Positions 24,943 to 32,986 are shown, numbered from the stretch's first letter. The stretch is DNA of 64,000 nt from JABAYQ01 sp049890095 (GCA_049890095.1 JBMHCD010000009.1:62001-126000); one strand, 5' to 3'. Numbers and translations: made by a program. Notes: a model not told the origin generated them from the sequence alone.

Positions 24943-26019
24943 ATGAAGAATAACAACTATGCGGTGATTATGGCTGGTGGAATTGGTTCACGATTTTGGC
25001 CAATGAGTAAAGCAAGTTTCCCAAAACAATTTCTAGATATTTTAGGGACAGGTGAAACTCTTATTCAACAAACATTTAGGAGATTATCTAAATTATGTCC
25101 ACAAGAAAATATTCTTATAGTGACTAATAAAGCATATAAATCTCTTTGTTTAGATCAACTATCTGAAGTTTTAGAAGAAAATATTCTTTGTGAACCAATG
25201 ATGAAAAACACTGCTCCTTGCATTACATATGCATCTTTTAAAATTGCAGCTAAAAACCCTAATGCAAATATAATTGTTGCCCCTTCAGATCACTTAATTA
25301 CTAATGAAGATGAGTTTTATAAAGTTATTGAAAATTGTTTTGAACGATGTAGTCAAACTGATCAGTTGTTAACTCTAGGCATTCAACCCTCCAGACCAGA
25401 TACCGGATACGGATATATTCAATTTCAAGATAACGCAGAAAGCAATCTAGAAATCTTTAAAGTAAAAACATTTACAGAAAAGCCAAATGAAGATTTAGCA
25501 ATTCAGTTTATTGATAGTGGTGATTTTCTTTGGAACTCTGGTATTTTTATATGGAATACAAAAAGCATATTACTAAATATTAGAAAGTATTTAAGAGATA
25601 TTTACGATTTATTTGAAGAGGGTAATAGCTTTTACAATACCGAAAAGGAAGAAGAGTTTATCAATCGAATTTATCCTGCCTGTAAAAACATTTCAATTGA
25701 TTATGGTATAATGGAAAAGTCAGAAAATGTTTATGTTCACAAAGCAAATTTTGGTTGGAGTGATTTAGGAACTTGGTCTTCACTACATACACACCTACCA
25801 TTAGATAAAAATCAAAACGGAGTATTAGGAAATGACATTCATCTGTATCAATCTAAGGACAATATTATTACTCTTCCAAAAAATAAAACTGCAATAATTG
25901 AAGGTTTGTCGGGATATATTATAGTTGAAAATGACAATACTTTACTTATTTGTCGTAAAAACAGCGAGCAAGAAATAAAATCATTTGTAAGTAACCTTAA
26001 AAAGGATACAAAAGAATAA
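24943..26019 (+). CDS. manC: Mannose-1-phosphate guanylyltransferase
   Basis: The enzyme makes GDP-mannose from mannose 1-phosphate and GTP for surface polysaccharide and glycoprotein synthesis. The 358-residue protein is the short type without the fused phosphomannose isomerase domain. It has the nucleotidyltransferase signature GGIGSRFWPMSK (12-23), the FPKQF loop, APSDH (about 113) and FTEKP (about 176), followed by WNSGIFIW and WSDLGTW. It appears monocistronic and ends 4 bp from the convergent fumC. Confidence 0.9.
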   Translation: MKNNNYAVIMAGGIGSRFWPMSKASFPKQFLDILGTGETLIQQTFRRLSKLCPQENILIVTNKAYKSLCLDQLSEVLEENILCEPMMKNTAPCITYASFKIAAKNPNANIIVAPSDHLITNEDEFYKVIENCFERCSQTDQLLTLGIQPSRPDTGYGYIQFQDNAESNLEIFKVKTFTEKPNEDLAIQFIDSGDFLWNSGIFIWNTKSILLNIRKYLRDIYDLFEEGNSFYNTEKEEEFINRIYPACKNISIDYGIMEKSENVYVHKANFGWSDLGTWSSLHTHLPLDKNQNGVLGNDIHLYQSKDNIITLPKNKTAIIEGLSGYIIVENDNTLLICRKNSEQEIKSFVSNLKKDTKE

Positions 26020-26023
26020 GTAT

Positions 26024-27421
26024 CTATTTTAGACTACCACACATTTCTTCTGGTTTTACCCATAGATCAAACTCCTCCTCAGTCAAAAGACCTAAATTAA
26101 CAGATTCTTCTTTTAGAGTTGTACCATTTTTATGAGCTGTTTTAGCTATTAAAGCTGCTTTTTCATATCCAATTTTAGTATTGAGTGCTGTAACTAACAT
26201 TAATGAATTATCTAAATTTTTCTTTAGATTATCATAATTTGGTTCTATACCTACCGCACAATTTTCGTCGAAAGAAATGCACGAATCTGCAATCAATCTA
26301 GCTGATTGTAAAAAATTATATGCCATTACAGGTTTAAATACGTTCAATTCATAATGTCCTTGCAAACCACCAGTTGCAATGGCTACATCATTACCTATAA
26401 CTTGAGCACATACCATAGTTAATGCTTCACATTGAGTAGGATTTACCTTACCTGGCATAATAGAAGATCCAGGTTCATTTGAAGGAATAATAATTTCGCC
26501 AATACCACTTCTAGGACCAGAAGATAACAAGCGTATATCATTTGCAATCTTATTTAATGATACTGCTAGTTGTTTTAAAGCACCATGAGATTCTACAATA
26601 GCATCATGAGCTGCTAAAGATTCAAATTTATTGTGAGCAGAAATAAATGGATGATTTGTAAAGCTCGCAATTTTTTCTGCAACCACTTTTGCATATCCAT
26701 TTGGTGTATTTATACCAGTACCAACAGCAGTACCTCCCAATGCTAACTCTGATAAATGATCCAGAGTATTGTCTAATGCCTTTAAGGCATGATCTAATTG
26801 AGAAACATATCCAGAAAACTCTTGTCCAAGTGTTAATGGTGTCGCATCCATTAGATGTGTCCTACCTATTTTAACGACATTCATGAACTTTTTAGATTTT
26901 AACAAAAGAGTATCTCTTAATTGCTCAACAGCCGGAATAGTTTTTTCAACAATCATTTTATATGCGGCAATATGCATTCCTGTAGGAAAGGTGTCATTGG
27001 ATGATTGAGATTTATTTACATCATCATTTGGATGTACTATCTTTTCGTTATCTTCTAATTTCCCTCCATTTAATACATGAGCTCTGTTAGCAATAACCTC
27101 ATTTGTATTCATATTTGATTGTGTGCCTGAGCCAGTTTGCCATATTACTAAAGGAAATTGATCATCATGTTTGCCTTCTAAAATTTCATCGCAAACCTGA
27201 GAAATTAAATCTCTTTTTTGTTCTGACAATACACCAAGCTGACAGTTTGCATGAGCAGCAGCCTTTTTTAAATAAGCAAAACCATAAATAATTTCTAATG
27301 GCATGGATGCTTCATCACCTATTTTGAAGTTGTTTCTAGAACGCTCAGTTTGTGCTCCCCAATATTTTTGTGATGGCACTTTTACTTTTCCCATTGTATC
27401 CTTTTCAATTCTGTAGCTCAT
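26024..27421 (-). CDS. fumC: Class II fumarate hydratase
   Basis: FumC reversibly hydrates fumarate to malate in the TCA cycle and needs no Fe-S cluster. The 465-residue protein has normal length, the superfamily signature GSSIMPGKVNP (about 318-328, with the flexible catalytic serine loop), the GSGTQSNMN segment (about 97-105) and the HPNDDVNKSQSSNDTFP substrate region. The fumarase-type N-terminus (RIEKDTMG, WGAQTERS) separates it from aspartase and argininosuccinate lyase. A -7 box at 27459-27466 faces it. Confidence 0.96.
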   Translation of the reverse strand: MSYRIEKDTMGKVKVPSQKYWGAQTERSRNNFKIGDEASMPLEIIYGFAYLKKAAAHANCQLGVLSEQKRDLISQVCDEILEGKHDDQFPLVIWQTGSGTQSNMNTNEVIANRAHVLNGGKLEDNEKIVHPNDDVNKSQSSNDTFPTGMHIAAYKMIVEKTIPAVEQLRDTLLLKSKKFMNVVKIGRTHLMDATPLTLGQEFSGYVSQLDHALKALDNTLDHLSELALGGTAVGTGINTPNGYAKVVAEKIASFTNHPFISAHNKFESLAAHDAIVESHGALKQLAVSLNKIANDIRLLSSGPRSGIGEIIIPSNEPGSSIMPGKVNPTQCEALTMVCAQVIGNDVAIATGGLQGHYELNVFKPVMAYNFLQSARLIADSCISFDENCAVGIEPNYDNLKKNLDNSLMLVTALNTKIGYEKAALIAKTAHKNGTTLKEESVNLGLLTEEEFDLWVKPEEMCGSLK

Positions 27422-27447
27422 AGTTTTTTTATTTAGTAATTATCGCT

Positions 27448-27455
27448 TATTTTTG
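27448..27455 (+). promoter_or_regulatory. Predicted promoter -7 box of the 49-residue membrane protein gene
   Basis: TATTTTTG (matches TAnnTTTG) lies 28 nt before the ATG at 27484. No TTG is seen at the usual upstream spacing. Its presence supports the short gene being expressed. Confidence 0.4.
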
Positions 27456-27458
27456 TAG

Positions 27459-27466
27459 CAAATTTA
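27459..27466 (-). promoter_or_regulatory. Predicted fumC promoter -7 box
   Basis: The minus strand reads TAAATTTG (matches TAnnTTTG), 37 nt before the fumC ATG. It lies beside the opposed box TATTTTTG at 27448-27455; the two are convergently overlapping in their transcription start zones. Confidence 0.4.
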
Positions 27467-27483
27467 ATTCAAATATTACAGAT

Positions 27484-27633
27484 ATGTTTCTTGGTTTCTT
27501 ACTCTTCCTAATTGTTGCTGGTATGGCATTTTGGTTATTAACTTTTATTGTTAGTTTTTTACCTTACTGGATAGGAGTTTGGTTTATTGAGTCTTATAGG
27601 AATAGAGACTTGGTTGAAGATGATACTAAATAA
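27484..27633 (+). CDS. Putative membrane microprotein, 49 residues
   Basis: An ATG-started 49-codon frame in a gap between fumC and the arsC-like gene. The product has one long or two short hydrophobic segments (residues 2-34, interrupted by a Pro-Tyr-Trp near 31), followed by a charged tail ESYRNRDLVEDDTK. The distribution of charged residues (hydrophobic then a short cytosolic-type tail) looks like a real small membrane protein. A promoter-like box lies 28 nt upstream. It overlaps the convergent arsC-like stop by 8 bp. No family recognised. Confidence 0.5.
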   Translation: MFLGFLLFLIVAGMAFWLLTFIVSFLPYWIGVWFIESYRNRDLVEDDTK

Positions 27634-27967
27634 TTTTTGATATTTTTTCAGCTGGTCTTGCTATAACAGCTCTATTTCCTTTAACAACAATCGGACGCTC
27701 CATCAACTTTGGATATTCTATCATTGCTTTGATTAATTCGTCTTCTGTCATTTGCTTTCCTTTAAACTTTGTTTTCCAATCCGACTCATTAGTTCTTATT
27801 AACTCTAATGCATTAATATCTAAATAGGAAAGAATTTTTCTTAATTGATTTTCTGAAATTGGCGTTTTTAAATACTCTATTACTTCAAAATCAATTTTAT
27901 TTTTTGCTAAAAGCGACACAGCTTCCCTACTTTTTCTGCATCTGTTGTTGTGATATATAATTATCAT
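27626..27967 (-). CDS. ArsC family protein (glutaredoxin-type arsenate reductase-like)
   Basis: The 113-residue protein has the ArsC fold signature: YHNNRCRKSR (5-14) with catalytic cysteine C10, and the later PKLMERPIVV segment (about 85-94) followed by AVIARP. These motifs fit the glutaredoxin-dependent arsenate reductase subgroup rather than Spx, which has a CxxC. No other arsenic gene (arsB, acr3, arsR) is nearby, so arsenate detoxification is uncertain; many flavobacterial copies are chromosomal and unlinked to ars operons. It follows prfB directly (0-bp gap). Confidence 0.82.
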   Translation of the reverse strand: MIIIYHNNRCRKSREAVSLLAKNKIDFEVIEYLKTPISENQLRKILSYLDINALELIRTNESDWKTKFKGKQMTEDELIKAMIEYPKLMERPIVVKGNRAVIARPAEKISKII

Positions 27968-29056
27968 TTATTTTTGTCCAAATTGCATTAAATATGCATT
28001 AATAAAATCGTTTAACTCTCCGTCTAAAACAGCCTGGGTATTTGATGTTTCATATTCTGTTCTCAAATCTTTAACTAATTTATAAGGGTGTAAAACATAA
28101 TTTCTAATTTGTGATCCCCATTCTATTTTTTTCTTATTTCCCTCAATTTTATCTTTTTCAGATTGCCTTTTTCGAAGTTCAATTTCGTATAATTGAGATT
28201 TTAAAAGCTGTAATGCTTTTTCTTTATTTTCTAATTGGGATCTAGTTTCAGAGTTTTCAATGATAATGCCTGTAGGAGCATGCTTTAATCGAACTGCTGT
28301 TTCGATTTTATTTACTCCTTGCCCACCAGCACCACCAGATCTGAATGTGTCCCAAGTAATATCAGATGGATTAATTTCTATTTCTATACTATCATCTACC
28401 AATGGATATACGAATACAGAAGAAAAAGAAGTATGTCTTTTGGCATTTGAGTCAAAAGGGGATATTCTAACTAATCGGTGAACACCGTTTTCACCCTTTA
28501 ATTTACCAAATGCAAAGTCTCCATCAAATTGTAAGGTAACGGATTTAATTCCTGCAGCATCTCCTGACTGAAAGTCGAGTTCTTTAACTTTGAAATTATT
28601 TTTTTCACCCCACATAATATACATTCGCATCAACATTTGAGCCCAATCCTGACTTTCAGTGCCACCAGCACCAGGATTGATAACCATTATACCAGAAAGA
28701 TTATCTTCCTCACCACTCAACATATTCTTAAATTCTAAATCCTCTAATTTAGATACGGTTGATTTGTAAGCATTTTCAACTTCCTGATCAGATACATCTC
28801 CATCTTTATAAAAATCTAATAACACATTTAAATCATCAAAAGAAGAATTTAAATCATCAAAATCAGTAACCCAAATTTTATTTTTATTTATTGCTTTTAA
28901 AAAAATTTCTGCTTTTTTAGGATCATCCCAAAAGTTACTAGATTGCGTCCGCTTTTCATCCTCTAAGACTAAACGTCGCTTTTCTTCAATGTTCAAATAC
29001 AATTTTAAATCTTGAAGTCTCGTATCTAGTTCTTTGATTTGTTCGTTGCTTAACAT
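27968..29056 (-). CDS. prfB: Peptide chain release factor 2, without a programmed frameshift
   Basis: RF2 releases finished peptides at UGA and UAA. The 362-residue protein is full length, with the stop-codon recognition tripeptide SPF (199-201) and the peptidyl-tRNA hydrolysis motif GGQ (244-246) in SGGAGGQGVNK. In most bacteria prfB needs a +1 frameshift at an in-frame UGA around codon 26. Here the frame is continuous: codons 20-22 are TAT TTG AAC where the usual TAT CTT TGA C would be. Autoregulation by frameshifting is therefore absent. It follows recX by 16 bp. Confidence 0.95.
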   Translation of the reverse strand: MLSNEQIKELDTRLQDLKLYLNIEEKRRLVLEDEKRTQSSNFWDDPKKAEIFLKAINKNKIWVTDFDDLNSSFDDLNVLLDFYKDGDVSDQEVENAYKSTVSKLEDLEFKNMLSGEEDNLSGIMVINPGAGGTESQDWAQMLMRMYIMWGEKNNFKVKELDFQSGDAAGIKSVTLQFDGDFAFGKLKGENGVHRLVRISPFDSNAKRHTSFSSVFVYPLVDDSIEIEINPSDITWDTFRSGGAGGQGVNKIETAVRLKHAPTGIIIENSETRSQLENKEKALQLLKSQLYEIELRKRQSEKDKIEGNKKKIEWGSQIRNYVLHPYKLVKDLRTEYETSNTQAVLDGELNDFINAYLMQFGQK

Positions 29057-29072
29057 ACTGTAGCGAAAATAA

Positions 29073-29540
29073 TTAAATTAATTGACGAATAGAGTCCCAT
29101 ACCAAATCTGATTCATAACCTTTACGTATAGCATAATCAGCTATTTTTTTCTTTTTAACAAATGAATTTTTATCTTTTAATATGGACCTCTTATTTGAAA
29201 CCAAATTTTTCAAGGTACTTATGTAATCTTCGTCATCTATTTCTAACAATCCTATTTTAATGCATTGATCAGAAACTTTTAATTTTTTCAATTCAAAAAA
29301 AATTTTTCTTTTACCCCACTTTTTAATTTTAAACTTTCCACTACAAAAACTTTGAGCAAAACGTTGTTCGTTTACATAGTTTTCTGCTATTAATTCAATC
29401 AAAATTTCTTCACATAGATAATTACTTAACCCATACTGTTTTAATTTTTCCATTACCTGAAATTGGCATCTATCTGACTTAGCACAATAATTTTTAATTA
29501 AAAACTTACATCTATTTATATCGAAAATTTTGGACTGCAT
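29073..29540 (-). CDS. recX: Regulatory protein RecX
   Basis: RecX binds RecA filaments and limits their activity. The 155-residue protein is rich in lysine and helical. It shows the RecX three-helix repeat pattern: a first repeat with RCQFQVMEKLKQYG (about 24-37), then YVNEQRFAQSFC (about 54-65) and KWGKRKIFFELKK (about 72-84), which match the conserved Y(V/I)(N/D)D-x-R-(F/Y)A and WG-x-R-x-I segments. I start at the ATG 29538-29540; a longer reading to 29615 would overlap the divergent gene's start and adds unrelated residues. A promoter at 29547-29579 supports this start. prfB follows by 16 bp. recA is not nearby. Confidence 0.85.
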   Translation of the reverse strand: MQSKIFDINRCKFLIKNYCAKSDRCQFQVMEKLKQYGLSNYLCEEILIELIAENYVNEQRFAQSFCSGKFKIKKWGKRKIFFELKKLKVSDQCIKIGLLEIDDEDYISTLKNLVSNKRSILKDKNSFVKKKKIADYAIRKGYESDLVWDSIRQLI

Positions 29541-29563
29541 GTAGCTCAAAGATAGTACATTTG
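29530..29563 (+). promoter_or_regulatory. Predicted MFS gene promoter, leaderless
   Basis: TTG at 29530-29532 (within recX), a 23-nt spacer and TACATTTG at 29556-29563 fit the consensus. Only 5 nt separate the -7 box from the ATG at 29569. Confidence 0.55.
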
Positions 29564-29579
29564 CATTGATGAAAAACAA
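29547..29579 (-). promoter_or_regulatory. Predicted recX promoter, leaderless
   Basis: On the minus strand TTG at 29579-29577, a 22-nt spacer and TATCTTTG at 29554-29547 fit the Bacteroidota consensus. The -33 lies inside the divergent MFS gene. Only 6 nt separate the -7 box from the recX ATG at 29540. Confidence 0.6.
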
Positions 29580-30843
29580 ACAAGCAATTGGGCTTTTATT
29601 TTTAGCAAATATCATTTCAGGATTTGCTCAAGGTATAAGCATGCTTGCGATTCCATGGTATTTTGCAGACATTTTAAAAATGCCTAGCACTTACGCCATT
29701 GGTTATGCCATTTTTACATTTTTAAGTTTGTTTTGGGGACTTTTTTCTGGCACATTAATAGATAGATATTCCAGAAAAAAAATGTTTTTATACTCTAATT
29801 TAGTTTGTGCAATTATTATTGGAATGATAGCAAGCTTTGGATTATATCAAGATAATACTCCATGGATAATGGCTCTTTTGGTTTTTGGAACTACAATGTT
29901 TCATTATAACATACACTATCCAAATCTTTATGCATTTGGTCAAGAAATATCAGAACCAAAGGATTATGGAAAACTTAACTCATATATAGAAATCCAAGGG
30001 CAATCAACAAGTATTCTTGCTGGTGGATTTGCAGCAATTCTTCTAACTGGAACTGATAGTAAATCTATTAACTTATTAGGCTTGGATGTTACCTTACCTT
30101 TTGAAATTGAAAAGTGGAAAATTCATGAGATTTTTCTTATGGACGCTATTAGTTATTTTATTGCTTTTCTTGTGATTCTTTTTATAAAATATAAACCTAT
30201 ACACACAAAAATTATAGATCAAGGAACAATAATAGATAGACTAAAACAAGGAGTTAGTTTTCTAAAAACAAATTACTTACTATTTATCTTTGGAATATGT
30301 TCTTATATAATATTTACCTTCCTTATTGTGGAAATGTTTGTTTTAGTGCCGAACTATGTTAGTAATTATTTAAACGAGGGTGGAAATGTATTTGCTTCTT
30401 CTGAAGTGTACTATTCTATTGGAGCGTTAATTTCTGGATTTAGTATTCGAAAACTATTTGATAATAAGAATCCTGTTTATGGAATTATTGTTATGATGAT
30501 GGCTACAATTATAGGATGTATTCTACTTTTTGCTACTAAAGACGTAATGATTTTTTACTTTGTAACATTCCTAATTGGTTTGAGTAACGCAGGAACTCGA
30601 ATTTTAAGAATTACTTATTTATTTTCTCATATACCAAATAATATTATTGGTAGAGCTACAAGTGTTTTAAACTCGATTAGTGTATTAATTAGGACTTTAC
30701 TCATTGGGATATTAACCATTCCTTTTTTTACTAAAGGAGAAACTATAAATTTCGGTTATTTAGTAGGGGCAATTATTCTTTTAATTGCTGTGATTCCTTT
30801 AATAAAAAATTATAAAAAGTTAGTAGAACTCGACTCTAAGTAG
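29569..30843 (+). CDS. MFS transporter
   Basis: A 424-residue integral membrane protein with about twelve hydrophobic segments and the MFS loop 2-3 signature SGTLIDRYSRKKMF (about 62-75). The lineage resembles macrolide-efflux-like MFS proteins, but substrate and direction of transport are unknown. I start at the ATG 29569 rather than at the TTG one codon upstream. The central loop (residues 180-210) is moderately charged. It is divergent from recX with only 28 bp between start codons, and its end overlaps the convergent RNase G gene by 8 bp. Confidence 0.82.
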   Translation: MKNKQAIGLLFLANIISGFAQGISMLAIPWYFADILKMPSTYAIGYAIFTFLSLFWGLFSGTLIDRYSRKKMFLYSNLVCAIIIGMIASFGLYQDNTPWIMALLVFGTTMFHYNIHYPNLYAFGQEISEPKDYGKLNSYIEIQGQSTSILAGGFAAILLTGTDSKSINLLGLDVTLPFEIEKWKIHEIFLMDAISYFIAFLVILFIKYKPIHTKIIDQGTIIDRLKQGVSFLKTNYLLFIFGICSYIIFTFLIVEMFVLVPNYVSNYLNEGGNVFASSEVYYSIGALISGFSIRKLFDNKNPVYGIIVMMMATIIGCILLFATKDVMIFYFVTFLIGLSNAGTRILRITYLFSHIPNNIIGRATSVLNSISVLIRTLLIGILTIPFFTKGETINFGYLVGAIILLIAVIPLIKNYKKLVELDSK

Positions 30844-32383
30844 TAATTACTTTTCTTTCTTTATTTAAGAATCGATATTGTAGTAAGTGATATCTTGTAT
30901 CTTCCTCTACCTTCAATTTACATCCGAATTGTTTAGCCCATCGACGTCGCTGTGAATTAAACCATCCTTTCGTTATGTAGCTTGCAATAAATGGATGAAC
31001 TTTTAAAATCAGATTATTACTTTTTTGACAAGCTTTAGAAATCTTTTGTTCTATCTCATCAATAATAAGAATGCTAGCTTCAATCTTACCTGTTCCTTTG
31101 CATGAAGGACAACCTTCTTTAGTTTCAATATTTAAAACGGGGCGTACGCGTTGTCTAGTAATTTCAATTAAACCAAATCTTGAAGGTGGAAGTATATGAT
31201 GTTTTGCTTTATCTTCCTTCATAAATTCTACCATTGCTTCAAACAATTTTTTTCTATTTGCAGCAACATACATATCAATAAAATCTACAACAATTATCCC
31301 TCCCATATCTCTCAATCGGAGTTGTCTTGCAACTTCTTCTGCAGCAATAAGATTTACCTCGAGAGCATTATCTTCTTGTGCTTGTTTTGAGTTAACTCGT
31401 TTACCACTATTTACATCAATAACGTGCATTGCTTCGGTGTGCTCAATAACCAGATAGGTACTTTTACGCATGGTTACAGACTTTCCAAAAGAAGATTTTA
31501 TCTGACGTTCTATTTGGTATTTTTGAAATAAAGGAATCTTACCTTTATATAACTTAACTATATTTTCTTTATTGGCTGAGATAGTACCGATATATTCCTT
31601 TATTTCAGTGTGTAAATCAGCATTGTTTACTAAAATATTAGTGAAATTATCATTAAATACATCTCTCAACAAAGATGCAGTTCTTCCTAGTTCGACTAAA
31701 ACATTCGAGGGTGCTTTCGCAACTTTTACATGTTTAAATAAAGTTTGCCATTTTTTGTAAAGATACTTTATATCAGAATCTAAATCGGCAACCATTTTAC
31801 CTTGAGCCACTGTTCTAATAATAACGCCAAAGCCAGGAGGTTTTATACTAAGAACTAGTCTTTTAAGTCGCTTTTTTTCCTCGTTTGATTGAATTTTTTG
31901 CGAAACAGATACTTTATCAGAAAAAGGTACCAGAACCATATATCGACCAGCTATGGTAATCTCTGTAGTTAGTCTAGGTCCCTTTGTTGAAATTGGCTCC
32001 TTTGCGACTTGAACTAAAATTTTGTTTCCACTTTTTAGGGTATCACTAACATTACCATCCTTTTCTAATAATTCTTTGTGTTTAAAATTTTTCAAAGAGG
32101 CAGTGTTGAGCTTTTTTGCTAAACTTCTTTGTAAAAAATCATTAAAGGTGTTATACTTTGGCCCTAAATCTAGATAATGTAAAAAGCCATCTTTTTCGTG
32201 ACCAACATCTACAAAGGCAGCATTTAATCCGGGAACAATTTTTTTAACCGTACCGAGATAAACATCGCCAACGGAAAACTTATTTTCATAAGGTTCCTTG
32301 TGAAGTTCTGTCAATTTCTTGTCTTTTAACAAGGCAATGACAACCTCTTCAGGTCGAGAATCTACAAGTAATTCGAATTTCAA
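30836..32383 (-). CDS. rng: Ribonuclease G (Rne/Rng family)
   Basis: RNase E/G enzymes cut single-stranded RNA in rRNA maturation and mRNA decay. The 515-residue protein is the short RNase G-type, lacking the long E-type scaffold. It has an N-terminal S1 domain (about 35-130, with VGDVYLGTV and FVDVG-x-EKDGFLH), the DNase I-like catalytic core with VIDVNSG (about 315-321) and DFIDM (about 358-362), and the zinc-link CPSC (C425, C428). A 6-bp hairpin with a 7-nt loop lies in its 5' region at 32411-32429. It may be read from the HU and COX24-like genes upstream. Its end overlaps the MFS gene by 8 bp. Confidence 0.93.
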   Translation of the reverse strand: MKFELLVDSRPEEVVIALLKDKKLTELHKEPYENKFSVGDVYLGTVKKIVPGLNAAFVDVGHEKDGFLHYLDLGPKYNTFNDFLQRSLAKKLNTASLKNFKHKELLEKDGNVSDTLKSGNKILVQVAKEPISTKGPRLTTEITIAGRYMVLVPFSDKVSVSQKIQSNEEKKRLKRLVLSIKPPGFGVIIRTVAQGKMVADLDSDIKYLYKKWQTLFKHVKVAKAPSNVLVELGRTASLLRDVFNDNFTNILVNNADLHTEIKEYIGTISANKENIVKLYKGKIPLFQKYQIERQIKSSFGKSVTMRKSTYLVIEHTEAMHVIDVNSGKRVNSKQAQEDNALEVNLIAAEEVARQLRLRDMGGIIVVDFIDMYVAANRKKLFEAMVEFMKEDKAKHHILPPSRFGLIEITRQRVRPVLNIETKEGCPSCKGTGKIEASILIIDEIEQKISKACQKSNNLILKVHPFIASYITKGWFNSQRRRWAKQFGCKLKVEEDTRYHLLQYRFLNKERKVITT

Positions 32384-32410
32384 AAGAAAGGCTACTATAT
32401 AAACCGATAA

Positions 32411-32429
32411 TGCTCCGTAAAATGGAGCA
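32411..32429 (-). other. Hairpin in the rng 5' leader
   Basis: TGCTCC (32411-32416) and GGAGCA (32424-32429) pair perfectly around a 7-nt loop, 28-46 nt before the rng start. It lies between the COX24-like gene and rng. There is no U-run on the minus-strand 3' side, so it is not a typical terminator. A role in processing or autoregulation is only inference. Confidence 0.45.
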
Positions 32430-32468
32430 AAAGCGATTAAAGGTTAGAAACTAAAAAATAAGATAATC

Positions 32469-32558
32469 TTATTTCTTCTTATGTCTGTTTTTTCTTAAAC
32501 GCTTTTTGCGTTTATGAGTAGCCATTTTATGTCTTTTTCTCTTCTTACCGTTTGGCAT
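32469..32558 (-). CDS. COX24/mS38-like small ribosomal protein, 29 residues
   Basis: A 29-codon gene, too short for most gene callers. The product is almost purely basic: it begins MPNGKKRKRHKM and continues with HKRKKRLRKNRHKKK, the pattern of the AURKAIP1/COX24-domain peptides found in Bacteroidota, related to mitochondrial mS38 and a small-subunit ribosomal protein. The compact KRKRHKMATHKRKKRLRKN core is diagnostic. It sits 40 bp after HU and before rng, on the same strand, which may form one unit. Expected role: bound near the decoding site of the 30S subunit (from the mitochondrial homologue). Confidence 0.88.
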   Translation of the reverse strand: MPNGKKRKRHKMATHKRKKRLRKNRHKKK

Positions 32559-32598
32559 GATTTATTATTTTTAAAAATTTTTATTTAAAACTGACAAT

Positions 32599-32889
32599 TT
32601 ATTTGCCAGCAGTTTTGTCTTTTACTTGATTTACAAATGCTTTTGAAGGTTTAAAAACAGGTACTTTGTGAGCAGGAATAATGATTGTAGTATTTTTTGA
32701 AATGTTTCTACCTGTTTTTTCTGCTCTTTCCTTTATTTTAAAAGAACCGAAACCTCTTAAAAAAACATCTTCTTCGCTACATATTGAGTCTTTTACTTCT
32801 TTCATAAAAGCCTCAATTACAGCTTGTACATCAACTTTTTCAACTCCTATTTTTTTGGAAATAGAAGCAACTATTTCTGCTTTTGTCAT
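32599..32889 (-). CDS. HU family DNA-binding protein
   Basis: HU proteins bend and compact DNA as dimers. The 96-residue protein has normal HU/IHF length, with an N-terminal helical half (TKAEIVASISKKIG), the FLRGFGSFKIKERAEKTGRN saddle region (about 44-63) and a P-x-x-x-PVFKPSKAF arm-to-C-terminal segment (about 75-84). Which HU/IHF paralogue it is cannot be settled from sequence alone. It is transcribed with the COX24-like gene downstream and divergently from mutY, with a 115-bp intergenic region holding promoters for both. Confidence 0.92.
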   Translation of the reverse strand: MTKAEIVASISKKIGVEKVDVQAVIEAFMKEVKDSICSEEDVFLRGFGSFKIKERAEKTGRNISKNTTIIIPAHKVPVFKPSKAFVNQVKDKTAGK

Positions 32890-32938
32890 GATATTTGCTT
32901 TAAAATCAATTTCACGATTTCATTAAAAAATCGGACTG

Positions 32939-32946
32939 CAAATATA
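32939..32946 (-). promoter_or_regulatory. Predicted HU promoter -7 box
   Basis: The minus strand reads TATATTTG (matches TAnnTTTG), 49 nt before the HU ATG, giving a leader of about 45 nt. No TTG is seen at the usual -33 spacing. Confidence 0.4.
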
Positions 32947-32978
32947 CTGTTTTATCTTATATTTTAGTAAATTAATAA

Positions 32979-32986
32979 TATTTTTG
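32979..32986 (+). promoter_or_regulatory. Predicted mutY promoter -7 box
   Basis: TATTTTTG (matches TAnnTTTG), 18 nt before the mutY ATG at 33005. No TTG at the usual upstream spacing. It would drive mutY-ssb-gldE-gldD. Confidence 0.4.

Noticed and set aside
29541..29615. Longer recX reading frame
   Set aside because: It overlaps the start of the MFS gene and includes a promoter box; the RecX-like sequence begins after the ATG at 29540.
32411..32429. Intrinsic terminator before rng
   Set aside because: The stem lacks a U-run on its 3' side in the minus-strand transcript.
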